Origin: an uncultured Woeseiaceae bacterium
Lineage (GTDB): Bacteria > Pseudomonadota > Gammaproteobacteria > Steroidobacterales > Woeseiaceae
Direction of reading: 5' to 3'
Assembly (NCBI GenBank): GCA_945787845.1
Contig: CALZJH010000002.1
Coordinates: 248,001 to 312,000 of the forward strand
DNA: 64,000 nt
Part shown: positions 1 through 8,670 of the stretch, piece after piece
How the letters are laid out: each line of letters begins with the position of its first letter
How positions within the stretch are numbered: the stretch's first letter is position 1
Notes under the pieces: generated by a model
The model's input: the letters and a program-made list of their open reading frames with translations, nothing else
Databases searched by the model: none
Told to the model about the DNA's origin: nothing
Program-made: the position numbers and the translations under genes

Positions 1-408
1 GGCGATGTGGGGCAGAACGCTTGGGAGGAGATCGACCTGGTCGAGGTTGGCGAGAACTACGGCTGGAACGACCGGGAGGGCGCTCACTGCTTCGATCCAC
101 CGTCCGGCTGCGCCGCGACGTTTCGGGAGCCCCACGCCGAATACGATCACTCCCTGGGCTCGTCGGTTAGCGGCGGCTACGTGTATCGGGGCAGTGACGT
201 ACCCGACCTGGTCGGCTGGTATGTCTTTGGCGATTTCATTTCGGGCCGGATTTTCGCCTTCGAGCAGGGCAGCGCGGCAGGCGTTGTACCCGAGGAATTG
301 CTCGATACCGGTTTCTCGATCGTGAGCTTTGCAGAGGACATCAGCGGAGAGATTTACCTCCTCGATTACGGTGTAGGCACAATCCACAAGCTGGAGAACG
401 CCCCTTAG
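1..408 (+). CDS. PQQ-dependent sugar dehydrogenase, C-terminal fragment
   Basis: This is the last 135 codons of a gene whose start lies before the window; the frame is open from base 1 and stops at 406-408. The residues [12 protein letters not shown] followed by GENYGWN, and later [10 protein letters not shown] and YVFGDFISG, are typical of the beta-propeller soluble glucose/sorbosone dehydrogenase family (YliI/Asd-like), which oxidises aldose sugars in the periplasm using pyrroloquinoline quinone and passes electrons to the respiratory chain. The substrate and any signal peptide cannot be judged from the fragment. The next gene, fhs, begins about 55 bases downstream on the same strand but is metabolically unrelated. 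Confidence 0.8.
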   Translation, partial: GDVGQNAWEEIDLVEVGENYGWNDREGAHCFDPPSGCAATFREPHAEYDHSLGSSVSGGYVYRGSDVPDLVGWYVFGDFISGRIFAFEQGSAAGVVPEELLDTGFSIVSFAEDISGEIYLLDYGVGTIHKLENAP

Positions 409-463
409 ATTAGCGATTGCGATAAAATTGCAGCCCGCTGATAACAACATAAAGGGACACGCT

Positions 464-2140
464 GTGGCCGTAAAAAGCGATATCGAGATTGCACAAGCTG
501 CAAAGCTCAAACCGATCCAGGACATTGCCGAAAAGTTGGGTATCCCGGAAGAAGCACTCGTTCCTTATGGCCACGACAAGGCCAAGATCGGTGCTGCTTA
601 TCTGGAAGAACTCAATGGCAAGGATGATGGCAAGCTGATCCTCGTTACAGCGGTCTCACCGACACCGGCGGGAGAGGGAAAGACCACGACAACGGTCGGA
701 CTGGGTGACGCCATGAACCTGATCGGCAAGAACGCGATCATGTGCCTGCGCGAGCCCAGCCTCGGTCCGTGTTTCGGCATGAAAGGCGGTGCCGCGGGTG
801 GCGGCTATGCCCAGGTTGTGCCGATGACCGATATCAACCTGCACTTCACCGGTGATTTTCACGCGATCGGTGCGGCGAACAACCTGCTCGCTGCGCTGAT
901 CGACAATCATATGCATTGGGAGAACACCCTCAACATTGATCCGCGTCGGGTCACCTGGAGGCGGGTTGTCGACATGAATGACCGCGCGCTCCGGACGGTC
1001 ACCTCGGGTCTCGGCGGTTTTCACAATGGCGTCGTTCGCGAAGCGGGTTTCGATATCACCGTGGCGTCCGAGATTATGGCGATTTTCTGTCTGGCGACGG
1101 ACCTGCAGGACCTGGAAAATCGCCTTGGCAATATCGTGCTTGGCTATACGCGGGAAAACGAGCCCGTGACGGTGAGGGAACTCAATGCCCACGGTGCGAT
1201 GACGGCGTTGTTACGCGATGCACTGCAGCCCAACCTGGTGCAGACCATGGAGAACAACCCGGCACTGATGCACGGCGGCCCCTTCGCGAACATCGCGCAT
1301 GGCTGTAATTCCGTCATGGCGACCAAAGCCGGCCTGAAAATGGCGGACTACGTCATTACTGAAGCGGGATTCGGTGCGGACCTCGGTGCGGAGAAGTTCC
1401 TCAACATCAAGTGCCGCAAGGCTGGCCTGTCGCCGGACGCGATTGTGCTGGTCGCGACCATCAAGGCGCTGAAGATGCAGGGTGGCGTTGCCAAAGACGA
1501 CCTTTCTGCGGAGAACGTCGCGGCCCTCAGGAACGGCTGCAAGAATCTCGAGCGGCACATGCGGAATCTCGCCAAGTTTGGCGTGCCGGTCACGGTCGCA
1601 ATCAATCGCTATACCGCTGATACCGATGCGGAGGTGGAGACGGTGCGCGCGTTCTGCGAGTCCTTTGGCGTACGTGCGATCAACTGCACGCACTGGGCCG
1701 ATGGCGGCAAGGGTACGACAGAGCTGGCAGAACACGTGGTAGAGCTGTGCGACAGCGGGGCTGCACAGTTCCGAACCCTCTACGGCGACGAAATGTCGCT
1801 GTGGGAGAAGACCGCCACGATTGCACGCGAGATCTACGGTGCCGACGATATCATTGCTGACAAGAAGGTCCGCGAGCAATTTGCGAAATACGAACGGGAG
1901 GGATTCGGCAAATACCCGATCTGCATGGCGAAGACGCAGTACAGTTTCTCGACCGATCCCAACCTGCTGGGGGCGCCGTCGGGCCACCATGTCCCGATCC
2001 GTGAAATCCGCCTGGCAGCGGGCGCGGAATTCGTGGTGGTCGTTTGCGGCGCCATCATGACGATGCCCGGACTGCCCAGGGTTCCCGCAGCCAATGCGAT
2101 TCGCGTCAACGACGAAGGACGGATCGAGGGCTTGTTCTAG
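464..2140 (+). CDS. fhs: formate--tetrahydrofolate ligase
   Basis: This enzyme joins formate to tetrahydrofolate using ATP, giving 10-formyl-THF for purine and one-carbon metabolism in the cytosol. The protein is 558 residues from a GTG start, close to the family norm of about 556. The ATP-binding P-loop TPAGEGKTT lies near residues 67-75, and [18 protein letters not shown] and [10 protein letters not shown] are family signatures. GTG at 464 is chosen because AAAGGGA lies about seven bases upstream; a TTG at 428 would add 12 residues but has no good ribosome site. The gene stands alone, with no folD or purU beside it. The function is very secure; the start is moderately so. Confidence 0.96.
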   Translation: MAVKSDIEIAQAAKLKPIQDIAEKLGIPEEALVPYGHDKAKIGAAYLEELNGKDDGKLILVTAVSPTPAGEGKTTTTVGLGDAMNLIGKNAIMCLREPSLGPCFGMKGGAAGGGYAQVVPMTDINLHFTGDFHAIGAANNLLAALIDNHMHWENTLNIDPRRVTWRRVVDMNDRALRTVTSGLGGFHNGVVREAGFDITVASEIMAIFCLATDLQDLENRLGNIVLGYTRENEPVTVRELNAHGAMTALLRDALQPNLVQTMENNPALMHGGPFANIAHGCNSVMATKAGLKMADYVITEAGFGADLGAEKFLNIKCRKAGLSPDAIVLVATIKALKMQGGVAKDDLSAENVAALRNGCKNLERHMRNLAKFGVPVTVAINRYTADTDAEVETVRAFCESFGVRAINCTHWADGGKGTTELAEHVVELCDSGAAQFRTLYGDEMSLWEKTATIAREIYGADDIIADKKVREQFAKYEREGFGKYPICMAKTQYSFSTDPNLLGAPSGHHVPIREIRLAAGAEFVVVVCGAIMTMPGLPRVPAANAIRVNDEGRIEGLF

Positions 2141-2180
2141 GCGGCACGTTCTCGCGGACGGCCCTCGAACAGCCTCGTCG

Positions 2181-2208
2181 CCGCACCCTGCCGGGCGACC
2201 GGGTGCGG
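2181..2208. terminator. hairpin between convergent fhs and arfB
   Basis: CCGCACCC at 2181-2188 and GGGTGCGG at 2201-2208 are perfect 8-base inverted repeats around a 12-base loop. The hairpin sits in the 79-base gap between two converging genes, where a bidirectional terminator would be expected. There is no run of T on either side, so intrinsic termination is not proven. Confidence 0.4.
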
Positions 2209-2219
2209 TGCCGGCCGAC

Positions 2220-2645
2220 TTAGTCGTCTCCTATCTTCTGGCGTGACTTCTTGAGCGCGCCGCGGCGGCTCTTGGCATCGAGTCGCTTTGCCTTGGCCTT
2301 GCGGCCGGGTTTGGTCGGGATGCGCGGTTTTTGCTTCCTGCCAGCCGCCCTCAGCAGGCGGACGAGTCGTTGCAATGCGGCCTGCCGGTTACGCTCCTGG
2401 CTGCGGCTCTCCTGAGACTTGATGACAAGGACACCGTCGGACGAGATGCGCTGGTCGCCGCTCGCAAGCAGCCGTTTACGCAGGGCCTCGGGGAGCGAAG
2501 GGCTGGCCGCAATATCGAATCTCAGTTGAATCGCCGTCGCGACCTTGTTGACGTTTTGCCCACCCGCACCTTGCGCGCGCACGGCTTTCATATCGATTTC
2601 CGACATGGGAATGCGCAGGGAATCACTGACTTCGAGTTCGTCCAA
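2220..2645 (-). CDS. arfB: alternative ribosome-rescue factor ArfB
   Basis: ArfB is a small release-factor homologue that hydrolyses peptidyl-tRNA on ribosomes stalled at the end of truncated mRNA. The 141-residue product carries the catalytic GGQ at residues 28-30 within RAQGAGGQNVNK, the family signature. It ends in a strongly basic tail (repeated KPGRK, KSRR and KKSRQK) of the kind that enters the empty mRNA channel. It lacks the codon-recognition domains of RF1/RF2. The predicted start is TTG at 2645, with GGTG a few bases upstream; a shorter start is possible. It converges on fhs. The function is secure and the start is uncertain. Confidence 0.93.
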   Translation of the reverse strand: MDELEVSDSLRIPMSEIDMKAVRAQGAGGQNVNKVATAIQLRFDIAASPSLPEALRKRLLASGDQRISSDGVLVIKSQESRSQERNRQAALQRLVRLLRAAGRKQKPRIPTKPGRKAKAKRLDAKSRRGALKKSRQKIGDD

Positions 2646-2711
2646 TTTTCACCAACGTCGTTTCGGCGGATATGTGAGAATGCGCCCTCATGATGCGGAT
2701 CGGCGTGGTTA

Positions 2712-3908
2712 ATGCAAGCGCGAAATCTCTTTGTCCTTGTCGGATGTCAGCTTATTTCGGCAACCTCGACGATCGCACTGGTTACGCTCGGCGGCATCAT
2801 CGGCGCGTCGATGACCGACAACAAGGCGCTGGTCACTTTGCCGCTTTCGTTGATGGTCGTCGCCGTCGCATCAACCGCGATTCCTGCGAGCATGCTGATG
2901 CGGCGCATCGGACGCCGGCGCGGTTTCATGTTGTCGTCCACGGTCGCATCGGCCGGCATGCTTATCGGCGTCCTCGCACTTCAACAGTCGAGTTTCGTGC
3001 TGTTCTGTGTCGCAACGATGATGCTGGGCGTGAACATAGCGTTTACACAGCAGTATCGTTACGCTGCCGCCGAGAGTGTTACGCAGCAGTACGTTGCCCG
3101 AGCCATATCGTTTGTCCTGCTCGGATCGATCGGCGGGGCATTTCTTGGCAAGGAACTGGCGACGCGAGGTCAGGCCTGGGTCGAGGGCATCCCATACGCG
3201 GGGACGCTGGCGGTGCTTGGCTTCCTGTTTATGCTGCAGGTCCTGTTGATGTCGCTGTTGCACGAACCGGCCGCACAGGAAGAGCACCGCGTTACGCAGT
3301 CCGACCGGTCGTTGAGAAAGATCGTCTTGCAGCCGGTGTTCCTGGCGGCGGTGTCTGGCGGGGCGGTTGCGTACGGAGTCATGACGTTGATCATGACGGC
3401 GACACCGTTAAGCATGCACCTTAATGATGGCTACTCCATCGAGGAAACAAGCAGCGTGATTCGCGCCCATGTCCTGGCGATGTATGTGCCCTCGCTGGCA
3501 GCGGGCTTCCTGATCGATCGTCTCGGGGTGACGCGACTGATGATCGTCGGCGCAGTGGGTTTGCTCGCGACGTCGTTGATAGGTCTCCAGGGACACTCCT
3601 TGCTGCATTACTGGTGGGCGCTCGTGTTGCTGGGGGTTGGCTGGAACTTCCTGTACGTCGGCGGCACGACGTTGCTTACCTACACCTATTCGCTTGCCGA
3701 ACGATTTCGGGCACAGGCCGTGAACGAATTCCTCGTGTTCGGTATTTCGGCGACCGCGTCCCTACTCGCCGGCACGGTCATGTTCTATTTTGGGTGGACC
3801 ATGCTCATGCTGGTCCCGATTCCCCTTCTCATTGCAATCTGCGTGGCCCTCGTCTGGACGCGAGGAGATCCGCTGTTGCGGCGTGTGGGGACGACCGTCG
3901 AGGGATAA
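2712..3908 (+). CDS. major facilitator superfamily transporter
   Basis: A 398-residue inner-membrane protein with about twelve hydrophobic segments. RRIGRRRGF near residue 60 is the cytoplasmic loop between helices 2 and 3 that marks the MFS fold, and a second positively charged loop (LIDRLGVTRL) near residue 265 marks the repeat half. The second half keeps GVGWNFLYVGGTTLLTYTY-type glycine-rich helices. Substrate cannot be told from sequence; relatives include drug and small-organic-acid carriers. It is followed five bases later by a PLP decarboxylase, so the two are probably cotranscribed, and the carrier might move that enzyme's substrate or amine product. That link is inference. Confidence 0.85.
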   Translation: MQARNLFVLVGCQLISATSTIALVTLGGIIGASMTDNKALVTLPLSLMVVAVASTAIPASMLMRRIGRRRGFMLSSTVASAGMLIGVLALQQSSFVLFCVATMMLGVNIAFTQQYRYAAAESVTQQYVARAISFVLLGSIGGAFLGKELATRGQAWVEGIPYAGTLAVLGFLFMLQVLLMSLLHEPAAQEEHRVTQSDRSLRKIVLQPVFLAAVSGGAVAYGVMTLIMTATPLSMHLNDGYSIEETSSVIRAHVLAMYVPSLAAGFLIDRLGVTRLMIVGAVGLLATSLIGLQGHSLLHYWWALVLLGVGWNFLYVGGTTLLTYTYSLAERFRAQAVNEFLVFGISATASLLAGTVMFYFGWTMLMLVPIPLLIAICVALVWTRGDPLLRRVGTTVEG

Positions 3909-3913
3909 GGCCT

Positions 3914-5299
3914 ATGGCAAAAGATCATTCGGTTCGACAATTGCTGGAAGCCGCGGCACAACGCGGCATCGATTATCGCGAGACCAGTCCGCTACGGGGC
4001 GTTGCGCCGTCCGCTGATGCAGTTAGCGATGTGGATAAATTCATTGAACCCATGCCCGAGCACCCAACCGCGGACCTCGCCGTGCTGGAGCAGCTGGACG
4101 AGGTCGGTACGCCTGCCACCGTGACGATGACGGGGCCGCGCTATTTCGGGTTCGTGATCGGCGGCTCGCTGCCGGTCACGGTGGCGAGCAACTGGCTGGC
4201 AACGGCGTGGGACCAGAACGTCGGCATGCACGAAGTGACGCCCGCAACGGCGACACTGGAACGCGTTGCAATGAACTGGATGATCGATCTGTTCGGCCTG
4301 CCGGAAGAGGCGTCGGCTGCGTTCGTCACCGGAGCGACGATCGCAAACTTTGCGTCGCTTGCCGCAGCACGCAATCGCGTCTACCGGGACGCCGGATGGA
4401 ACGTCGAAGCGGATGGGCTTTATGGTGCGCCACCGATTTCAATTTGGGTCGGCGAGGAAGTGCACCCAACCGTAATCAAAGGGCTCGGGTTGCTCGGGTT
4501 CGGTCGGGAGCGTGTCATTCGCCTGGAAGTTGACGGGCAGGGACGTATCGATTCGACGCGGTTGCCGCAAGTGAAAGGTCCGACGATTGTCTGTACGCAG
4601 GCGGGCAATGTGAATACGGGTGCGTTCGATCCTGTGGGAGACATCTGCGATGCCGTCAAGCCATCGGGTGCGTGGGTCCATGTCGACGGCGCCTTCGGGT
4701 TGTGGGCAGCGGCATCCCCCGATCGCGCGTACCTGTGCAACGGCTTTCAGGCGGCCGACTCCTGGGCCACGGATGCACATAAGTGGCTTAACGTCCCTTA
4801 TGACAGCGGCATCGCTTTCGTGCGGGATGGCGCCGCGCTCAAGGCCGCCATGTCGATTTCCGCAGAGTACCTGCTCACGGAGTCCGAGTTCAGGAATCCC
4901 TCGGATTACACGCCCGAACTTTCGAGGCGTGCCCGAGGCGTCGACGTATGGGCCGCATTGAAGTCGTTGGGCAGGTCCGGTGTGGCCGACATGATCGATC
5001 GTTGCTGCAGCAACGCGCGCCGGTTTGCCGCCGGCCTCGAGGCAGCGGGGTTTCACGTCTTGAACGACGTGGTGCTTAACCAGGTGCTGGTGTCTTTCGG
5101 TGAGGATGCGCAGACGCGCAGGATCATCGATGCGATCCAGGCGGAGGGCACGTGCTGGTGCGGTGTAACGGTCTGGCAGGGCCAGACCGCCATGCGCATC
5201 AGCGTCTGCAACTGGTCCACGACGCAGGACGACGTGGACCAGAGCCTTGACGCAATTATCCGGATTGCGAAATCAGAAGTTGTAAACGAAGGCGAGTGA
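3914..5299 (+). CDS. pyridoxal-phosphate-dependent decarboxylase (group II)
   Basis: A 461-residue cytosolic enzyme of the glutamate/aromatic amino acid decarboxylase family. The PLP-binding lysine is K290 in DAHKWLNVPYDSG, preceded by VHVDGAFGLW, where the Asp contacts the pyridine nitrogen. FVTGATIANF is the phosphate-cup region. ATG at 3914 begins the family's N-terminal helix; the frame stays open upstream inside the MFS gene, but that part is not homologous. Substrate is undetermined; relatives act on aspartate, tyrosine, tryptophan or diaminobutyrate. The last 27 bases overlap the 3' end of the gene on the opposite strand. It is likely cotranscribed with the MFS carrier. Confidence 0.9.
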   Translation: MAKDHSVRQLLEAAAQRGIDYRETSPLRGVAPSADAVSDVDKFIEPMPEHPTADLAVLEQLDEVGTPATVTMTGPRYFGFVIGGSLPVTVASNWLATAWDQNVGMHEVTPATATLERVAMNWMIDLFGLPEEASAAFVTGATIANFASLAAARNRVYRDAGWNVEADGLYGAPPISIWVGEEVHPTVIKGLGLLGFGRERVIRLEVDGQGRIDSTRLPQVKGPTIVCTQAGNVNTGAFDPVGDICDAVKPSGAWVHVDGAFGLWAAASPDRAYLCNGFQAADSWATDAHKWLNVPYDSGIAFVRDGAALKAAMSISAEYLLTESEFRNPSDYTPELSRRARGVDVWAALKSLGRSGVADMIDRCCSNARRFAAGLEAAGFHVLNDVVLNQVLVSFGEDAQTRRIIDAIQAEGTCWCGVTVWQGQTAMRISVCNWSTTQDDVDQSLDAIIRIAKSEVVNEGE

Positions 5300-5938
5300 C
5301 ACGACAGGCCAGGCCTTGAGGTCGCTCATGTCGTCTTCGAGTTCGGCGCGCTCCGCTGCAATGGCAGGGGCGAGTAATGCCTGTTCGCCGGCTGAGAGAT
5401 TGTCCCAGTTGGCGGCTTCCAGGGTTACGAACGGATCGCCCTGCCACAATACGCCGAAGTCGAGATTGAGTCCGGCTTTCCCGAACAGCTCAAAGTCGAA
5501 TCCGACGCCGGCGTAAGGCGCGGTTTCTTCAAATGACGTAACGCTGCTGATCGTGCCGATCGTGGACGTGTCGAACACGGATCCACCGATATTAATCAGT
5601 GCGTCCTGGCTGGCCAGCCGCATTTCATTGCCATTGGAAAATGCGCCAACGGTAAAACGGAATGGGCTTAGCGGAATCTTGAAATTACCGGTCAGGTAAT
5701 AGCTGTCGAGCGCCAGCGTGCCATCGTAGTTGACGCCTGCATAGCTACCGTCGTCGCCAAAGTCGTACTGATTGATACCGGCGCGCAGGTCGAACCAGGG
5801 CACGGGTGGGTCCCAGCGGCCTTCCAGCCCGAGACCCAGTGTGCCGGCCTTTACGCCGACGCCGAAATCGGCGGCCGCGCTGCCGGATGCGAGAAGCGCA
5901 AGCACAGCGAGCGCAGCGTTCAGGTTTTTGAATTTCAT
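5273..5938 (-). CDS. outer-membrane beta-barrel protein
   Basis: A 221-residue exported protein. The N-terminus is a signal peptide (MKFKNLNAALAVLALLASG, cleavage likely after SAAA). The rest alternates polar and hydrophobic residues in short strands, with aromatic girdles and a C-terminal phenylalanine (VYNF), the recognition signal for barrel assembly. An alpha-helical insert rich in Ala and Glu near residues 185-205 (LAPAIAAERAELEDD) is probably an extended loop. ATG at 5938 gives the natural signal peptide; a TTG nine bases upstream is less likely. No specific function is evident. It converges on the decarboxylase gene with a 27-base overlap. Confidence 0.75.
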   Translation of the reverse strand: MKFKNLNAALAVLALLASGSAAADFGVGVKAGTLGLGLEGRWDPPVPWFDLRAGINQYDFGDDGSYAGVNYDGTLALDSYYLTGNFKIPLSPFRFTVGAFSNGNEMRLASQDALINIGGSVFDTSTIGTISSVTSFEETAPYAGVGFDFELFGKAGLNLDFGVLWQGDPFVTLEAANWDNLSAGEQALLAPAIAAERAELEDDMSDLKAWPVVSLAFVYNF

Positions 5939-6147
5939 GACGTTCAACCCAAGTGAGTAACAGGACCGAGGTTATAGCGAGGTCACACTGTCGACTGTGC
6001 GATGCATCACAGGACCGCAAATTGTGCAGGAATATGTCAAATCTGGACGAACAGCGTGGATTTCGGGGAGGTGCGATGGCAACGCCGGGCGTACTTTGAT
6101 CCTGCGCAGGAAGCGCAAACAAACAGCCATTCAAAAGGAGATTGAAT

Positions 6148-6348
6148 ATGCGCGAACTCACAATGAGCGAAATCGGGTATGTCTCGGGTGCCAGCGACGA
6201 TTGTTCCGGCGGATCGGGCGATTCGTCGGGCAATGACTTCGGCGGTGTCACGGACACCGGCGGTCTCGGGCAAGACCTGATCAACATCTACGAAGGCCTG
6301 GTGGAAGCAACGTCGCACATCATCGAGCGCGTGGCTAACGCGCTGTGA
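6148..6348 (+). CDS. microcin-like peptide precursor with double-glycine-type leader
   Basis: A 66-codon gene with a strong ribosome site: AAAAGGAG at 6133-6140, seven bases before ATG 6148. The first 15 residues, MRELTMSEIGYVSGA, match the leader of class II microcins and related peptides (M-R-x-L-T-x-x-E-[IL]-x-x-V-S-G-[GAS]), which peptidase-containing ABC exporters remove after the Gly-Ala pair. The predicted 51-residue product has a Gly/Ser/Asp-rich, strongly acidic front with one cysteine, then an amphipathic helix from about LGQDLINIYEGL to the C-terminus. No exporter or immunity gene of known type is nearby. A CPBP protease converges on it with a 14-base overlap. The leader match is seen directly; bacteriocin activity is inference. 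Confidence 0.65.
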   Translation: MRELTMSEIGYVSGASDDCSGGSGDSSGNDFGGVTDTGGLGQDLINIYEGLVEATSHIIERVANAL

Positions 6349-7201
6349 TGTCAGGGTGCCGGGACCCGCTCCCGGCGCCCGCATTTCCCCAGGGCCAGCC
6401 AGGCCCTAGGACCAGCCAGGCTATCAGGCCGACCGACAGGCAGAAGACGAGCGTCGCCGGCATACCGACGGACCAGAGCGGCAGGGTATCGGGTGTGGGG
6501 TTCCAGTGGAGATTCAGGCAGCGCCAGGTAATTTGTGGCTCGAGGTTGACCATGCTGTGCGTCACGATAGATGGCCATAAAGACCCGGATACCCAGTATA
6601 TGGTGCCGAGTACAGCTCCGCCGGCCAGCGCCAGACCCCAGCCGGACGTGCGGTGAAACACGACGAACAGCAGTGTCGAAATCGTAATGGCCAGCACAGG
6701 ACCGCGGGAGTGAAACCGGGTTTGCACGTAGCCGCGATGGATGAGTTCCTCAATCGGTGGGATTAGCAGTGTGGCCACGACGATGCCCGCCACCATGGGT
6801 GCCGTCGGCGGGCACGAAAAATGGGCCACGGGACCGGCGATGGCCAGCGGGTCGGCGCTGGATTGCCAGCCGAACGAGATTCTCACCACCAGTTGCGACC
6901 ACCAGGCAATGCGAAGCAGCAGGCCGAGGGCAACAGCGACGAGAAGCAATCTCAGGGTGACGGGTCCGAAGTGGAACAGTGCGCGAAGGAACCCCCGGTC
7001 GGCGCGCAGCACAGGCAGGAGCAGCACCAGCAGCACGGGCGGCACGATGAAGTAGGACAGATCCGCAGCAGACGTGCGGTCGAGGCCAGCGGTCTCGAGG
7101 GTGACCTGCAGCCAGGCGCGGCACAGGAGTGCCGCCGCGAGGGCGAGCAGCGCGGCTGCGACGTGGGTTCTTGGCGGAGAATCAGCGCTCACGCCAGCCA
7201 T
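6335..7201 (-). CDS. CPBP family intramembrane glutamic protease
   Basis: A 288-residue, highly hydrophobic inner-membrane protein with about eight membrane segments. It carries the three CPBP (Abi/CAAX protease) motifs: E151-E152-x-x-x-R156 in PPIEELIHRGYV, H183 in FVVFHR, and H215-x-x-x-N219 in THSMVNL. Such proteins cleave prenylated or membrane-bound peptides; many bacterial members sit beside bacteriocin genes and give self-immunity or process peptides. ATG 7201 gives a compact protein starting shortly before the first helix; an ATG at 7303 would add 34 residues but overlaps alkB by 55 bases and has no ribosome site. It lies downstream of alkB and ends tail-to-tail with the microcin-like gene, which suggests a partnership. 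Confidence 0.85.
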   Translation of the reverse strand: MAGVSADSPPRTHVAAALLALAAALLCRAWLQVTLETAGLDRTSAADLSYFIVPPVLLVLLLPVLRADRGFLRALFHFGPVTLRLLLVAVALGLLLRIAWWSQLVVRISFGWQSSADPLAIAGPVAHFSCPPTAPMVAGIVVATLLIPPIEELIHRGYVQTRFHSRGPVLAITISTLLFVVFHRTSGWGLALAGGAVLGTIYWVSGSLWPSIVTHSMVNLEPQITWRCLNLHWNPTPDTLPLWSVGMPATLVFCLSVGLIAWLVLGPGWPWGNAGAGSGSRHPDITAR

Positions 7202-7248
7202 GCTGACGCGTGAGGCCGCGCGAGTCAGCGGGAGAAACCGGCCGAAAG

Positions 7249-8466
7249 TCAGAGTTTTGGCAAATCCGTAAACGTTGGCTCGGTCATCTTGGCTCGTCCC
7301 CATTTGAGGAATATTGACGGGCGCGCATCCGGATCGATGTTCACTTTGTCGAGGTCGCCATCGATGTGCGGCAACGCCATCAGGCGCGGGTCCATGATGC
7401 GGTACCAGAGCCAGGGCAGGTAGGCGATGACGTACATCCCGAAGTAGCCGTTCGGCAACTGCGGCAGATCGGGGAAATGCCGCAGAGACTGATAACGGCG
7501 CAACGGATGCGCGTGATGGTCCGAGTGACGCTCGAGGTGAAACAAAACGAGGTTGCTGACGACGAAATTGCAGTTCCAGGAATGATGCGGCTCACAGCGC
7601 TCATAGCGACCCTTTGCGGTCTTCGCACGCAGCAAGCCATAGTGCTCGATGTAGTTGGCGCTGGTCAGCTGCCAGTAGGCCAGTGCGTGATGGATGACCA
7701 GGAATACGATGGCGAGCCAGCCAAACGCCGCAATGAGAATGACCGCGACCAGCAGGCTAATCGCGTACGACTGCAGGATCGGGTTGCTGTAATGCCAGAT
7801 CGGCTTGTCCCGCGATTGCAGGCGCTCACGTTCGATCTGCCAGGCGCGGCGGAATGCCCCCGGGATTTCGCGCAGTGCGAACTTGTAGATGCTCTCACCC
7901 ATACGGGCACTGGCCTCGTCCTCGGGCGTCGACACGAGTCGGTGGTGGCCGCGATTGTGTTCGACCGTGAAGTGTCCGTAGGCGGGCACGGCGAGCACGA
8001 TCTTCGACAGCGTTTTTTCCAGCTTCGAGTTCTTATGGCCGAGTTCGTGGCCCGTGTTGATAGCGAATCCTGCCGTCAGGCCGGCGAATGCGGCCAACAG
8101 GAAGAAGGCCCACCCGCTCAGCGGTTGCGTCAGCGCGTAGGCGGCGCATCCGAACAGGACGACGAAATGCAGCGGCACCACAATGTAAGTCAGGCGCCGG
8201 TAAAAGGTATCCTGGTCCAGCTGCATGATGACCTCTTCCGGCGGGTTGTTCGTGTCTTCGCCGATTAGCCAGTCGAGCGCCGGGGCCAGCAGGTAGTTCA
8301 CGAGGAACGGCAGAAGGAACCACAGCTCATTACCGGTGGATGCGTGCAGGCCGACGGGAATCAGGGCTTGCAGAGGATAGGCGACGGATAACAGCCAGAA
8401 CCAGCGCTTGCGATCGACATAGTGGATGGCTTCGCCACTGGCGGAAACGCCCGTATAACCCTTCAT
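7249..8466 (-). CDS. alkB: alkane 1-monooxygenase
   Basis: An integral-membrane di-iron enzyme that hydroxylates the terminal carbon of medium- and long-chain alkanes with O2 and electrons from rubredoxin. The 405-residue product has six hydrophobic helices and the histidine boxes that hold the iron pair: HELGHK, HNRGHH and RHSDHHA. It also has NYIEHYGLLR, the AlkB-specific signature that separates it from fatty-acid desaturases and xylene monooxygenase. ATG 8466 follows GGGGAG by about nine bases. No rubredoxin or rubredoxin reductase gene is in the window, so electron partners must be elsewhere. A cytochrome c gene is divergently transcribed 204 bases away. Confidence 0.95.
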   Translation of the reverse strand: MKGYTGVSASGEAIHYVDRKRWFWLLSVAYPLQALIPVGLHASTGNELWFLLPFLVNYLLAPALDWLIGEDTNNPPEEVIMQLDQDTFYRRLTYIVVPLHFVVLFGCAAYALTQPLSGWAFFLLAAFAGLTAGFAINTGHELGHKNSKLEKTLSKIVLAVPAYGHFTVEHNRGHHRLVSTPEDEASARMGESIYKFALREIPGAFRRAWQIERERLQSRDKPIWHYSNPILQSYAISLLVAVILIAAFGWLAIVFLVIHHALAYWQLTSANYIEHYGLLRAKTAKGRYERCEPHHSWNCNFVVSNLVLFHLERHSDHHAHPLRRYQSLRHFPDLPQLPNGYFGMYVIAYLPWLWYRIMDPRLMALPHIDGDLDKVNIDPDARPSIFLKWGRAKMTEPTFTDLPKL

Positions 8467-8670
8467 GAGCCTGCTCCCCAAATCATGCCCGATTATCAAT
8501 CAATATCGCGGACGGACCGGCGCCGCGACCTGAGACGTGTCGGGTAACTATACAATCTGCTGCAGTGCGTGCCCATTGTGGCCAAGAAAATCGCGGGAAA
8601 TCAAATTGATGCGGCGTTGGTACGGTATTTGCTCTATATTTGATGCTGGCAAAGGCTTTGAGGGTTGGCA

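Noticed and set aside
5997-6236. 79-codon open frame covering the leader of the microcin-like gene
   Set aside because: Basic, low-quality composition, no ribosome site, and it overlaps the better supported 66-codon gene in another frame.
7366-8268. 300-codon open frame opposite alkB
   Set aside because: The alkB frame has all histidine boxes and membrane helices; the opposite frame has only Gln/Arg-rich filler.
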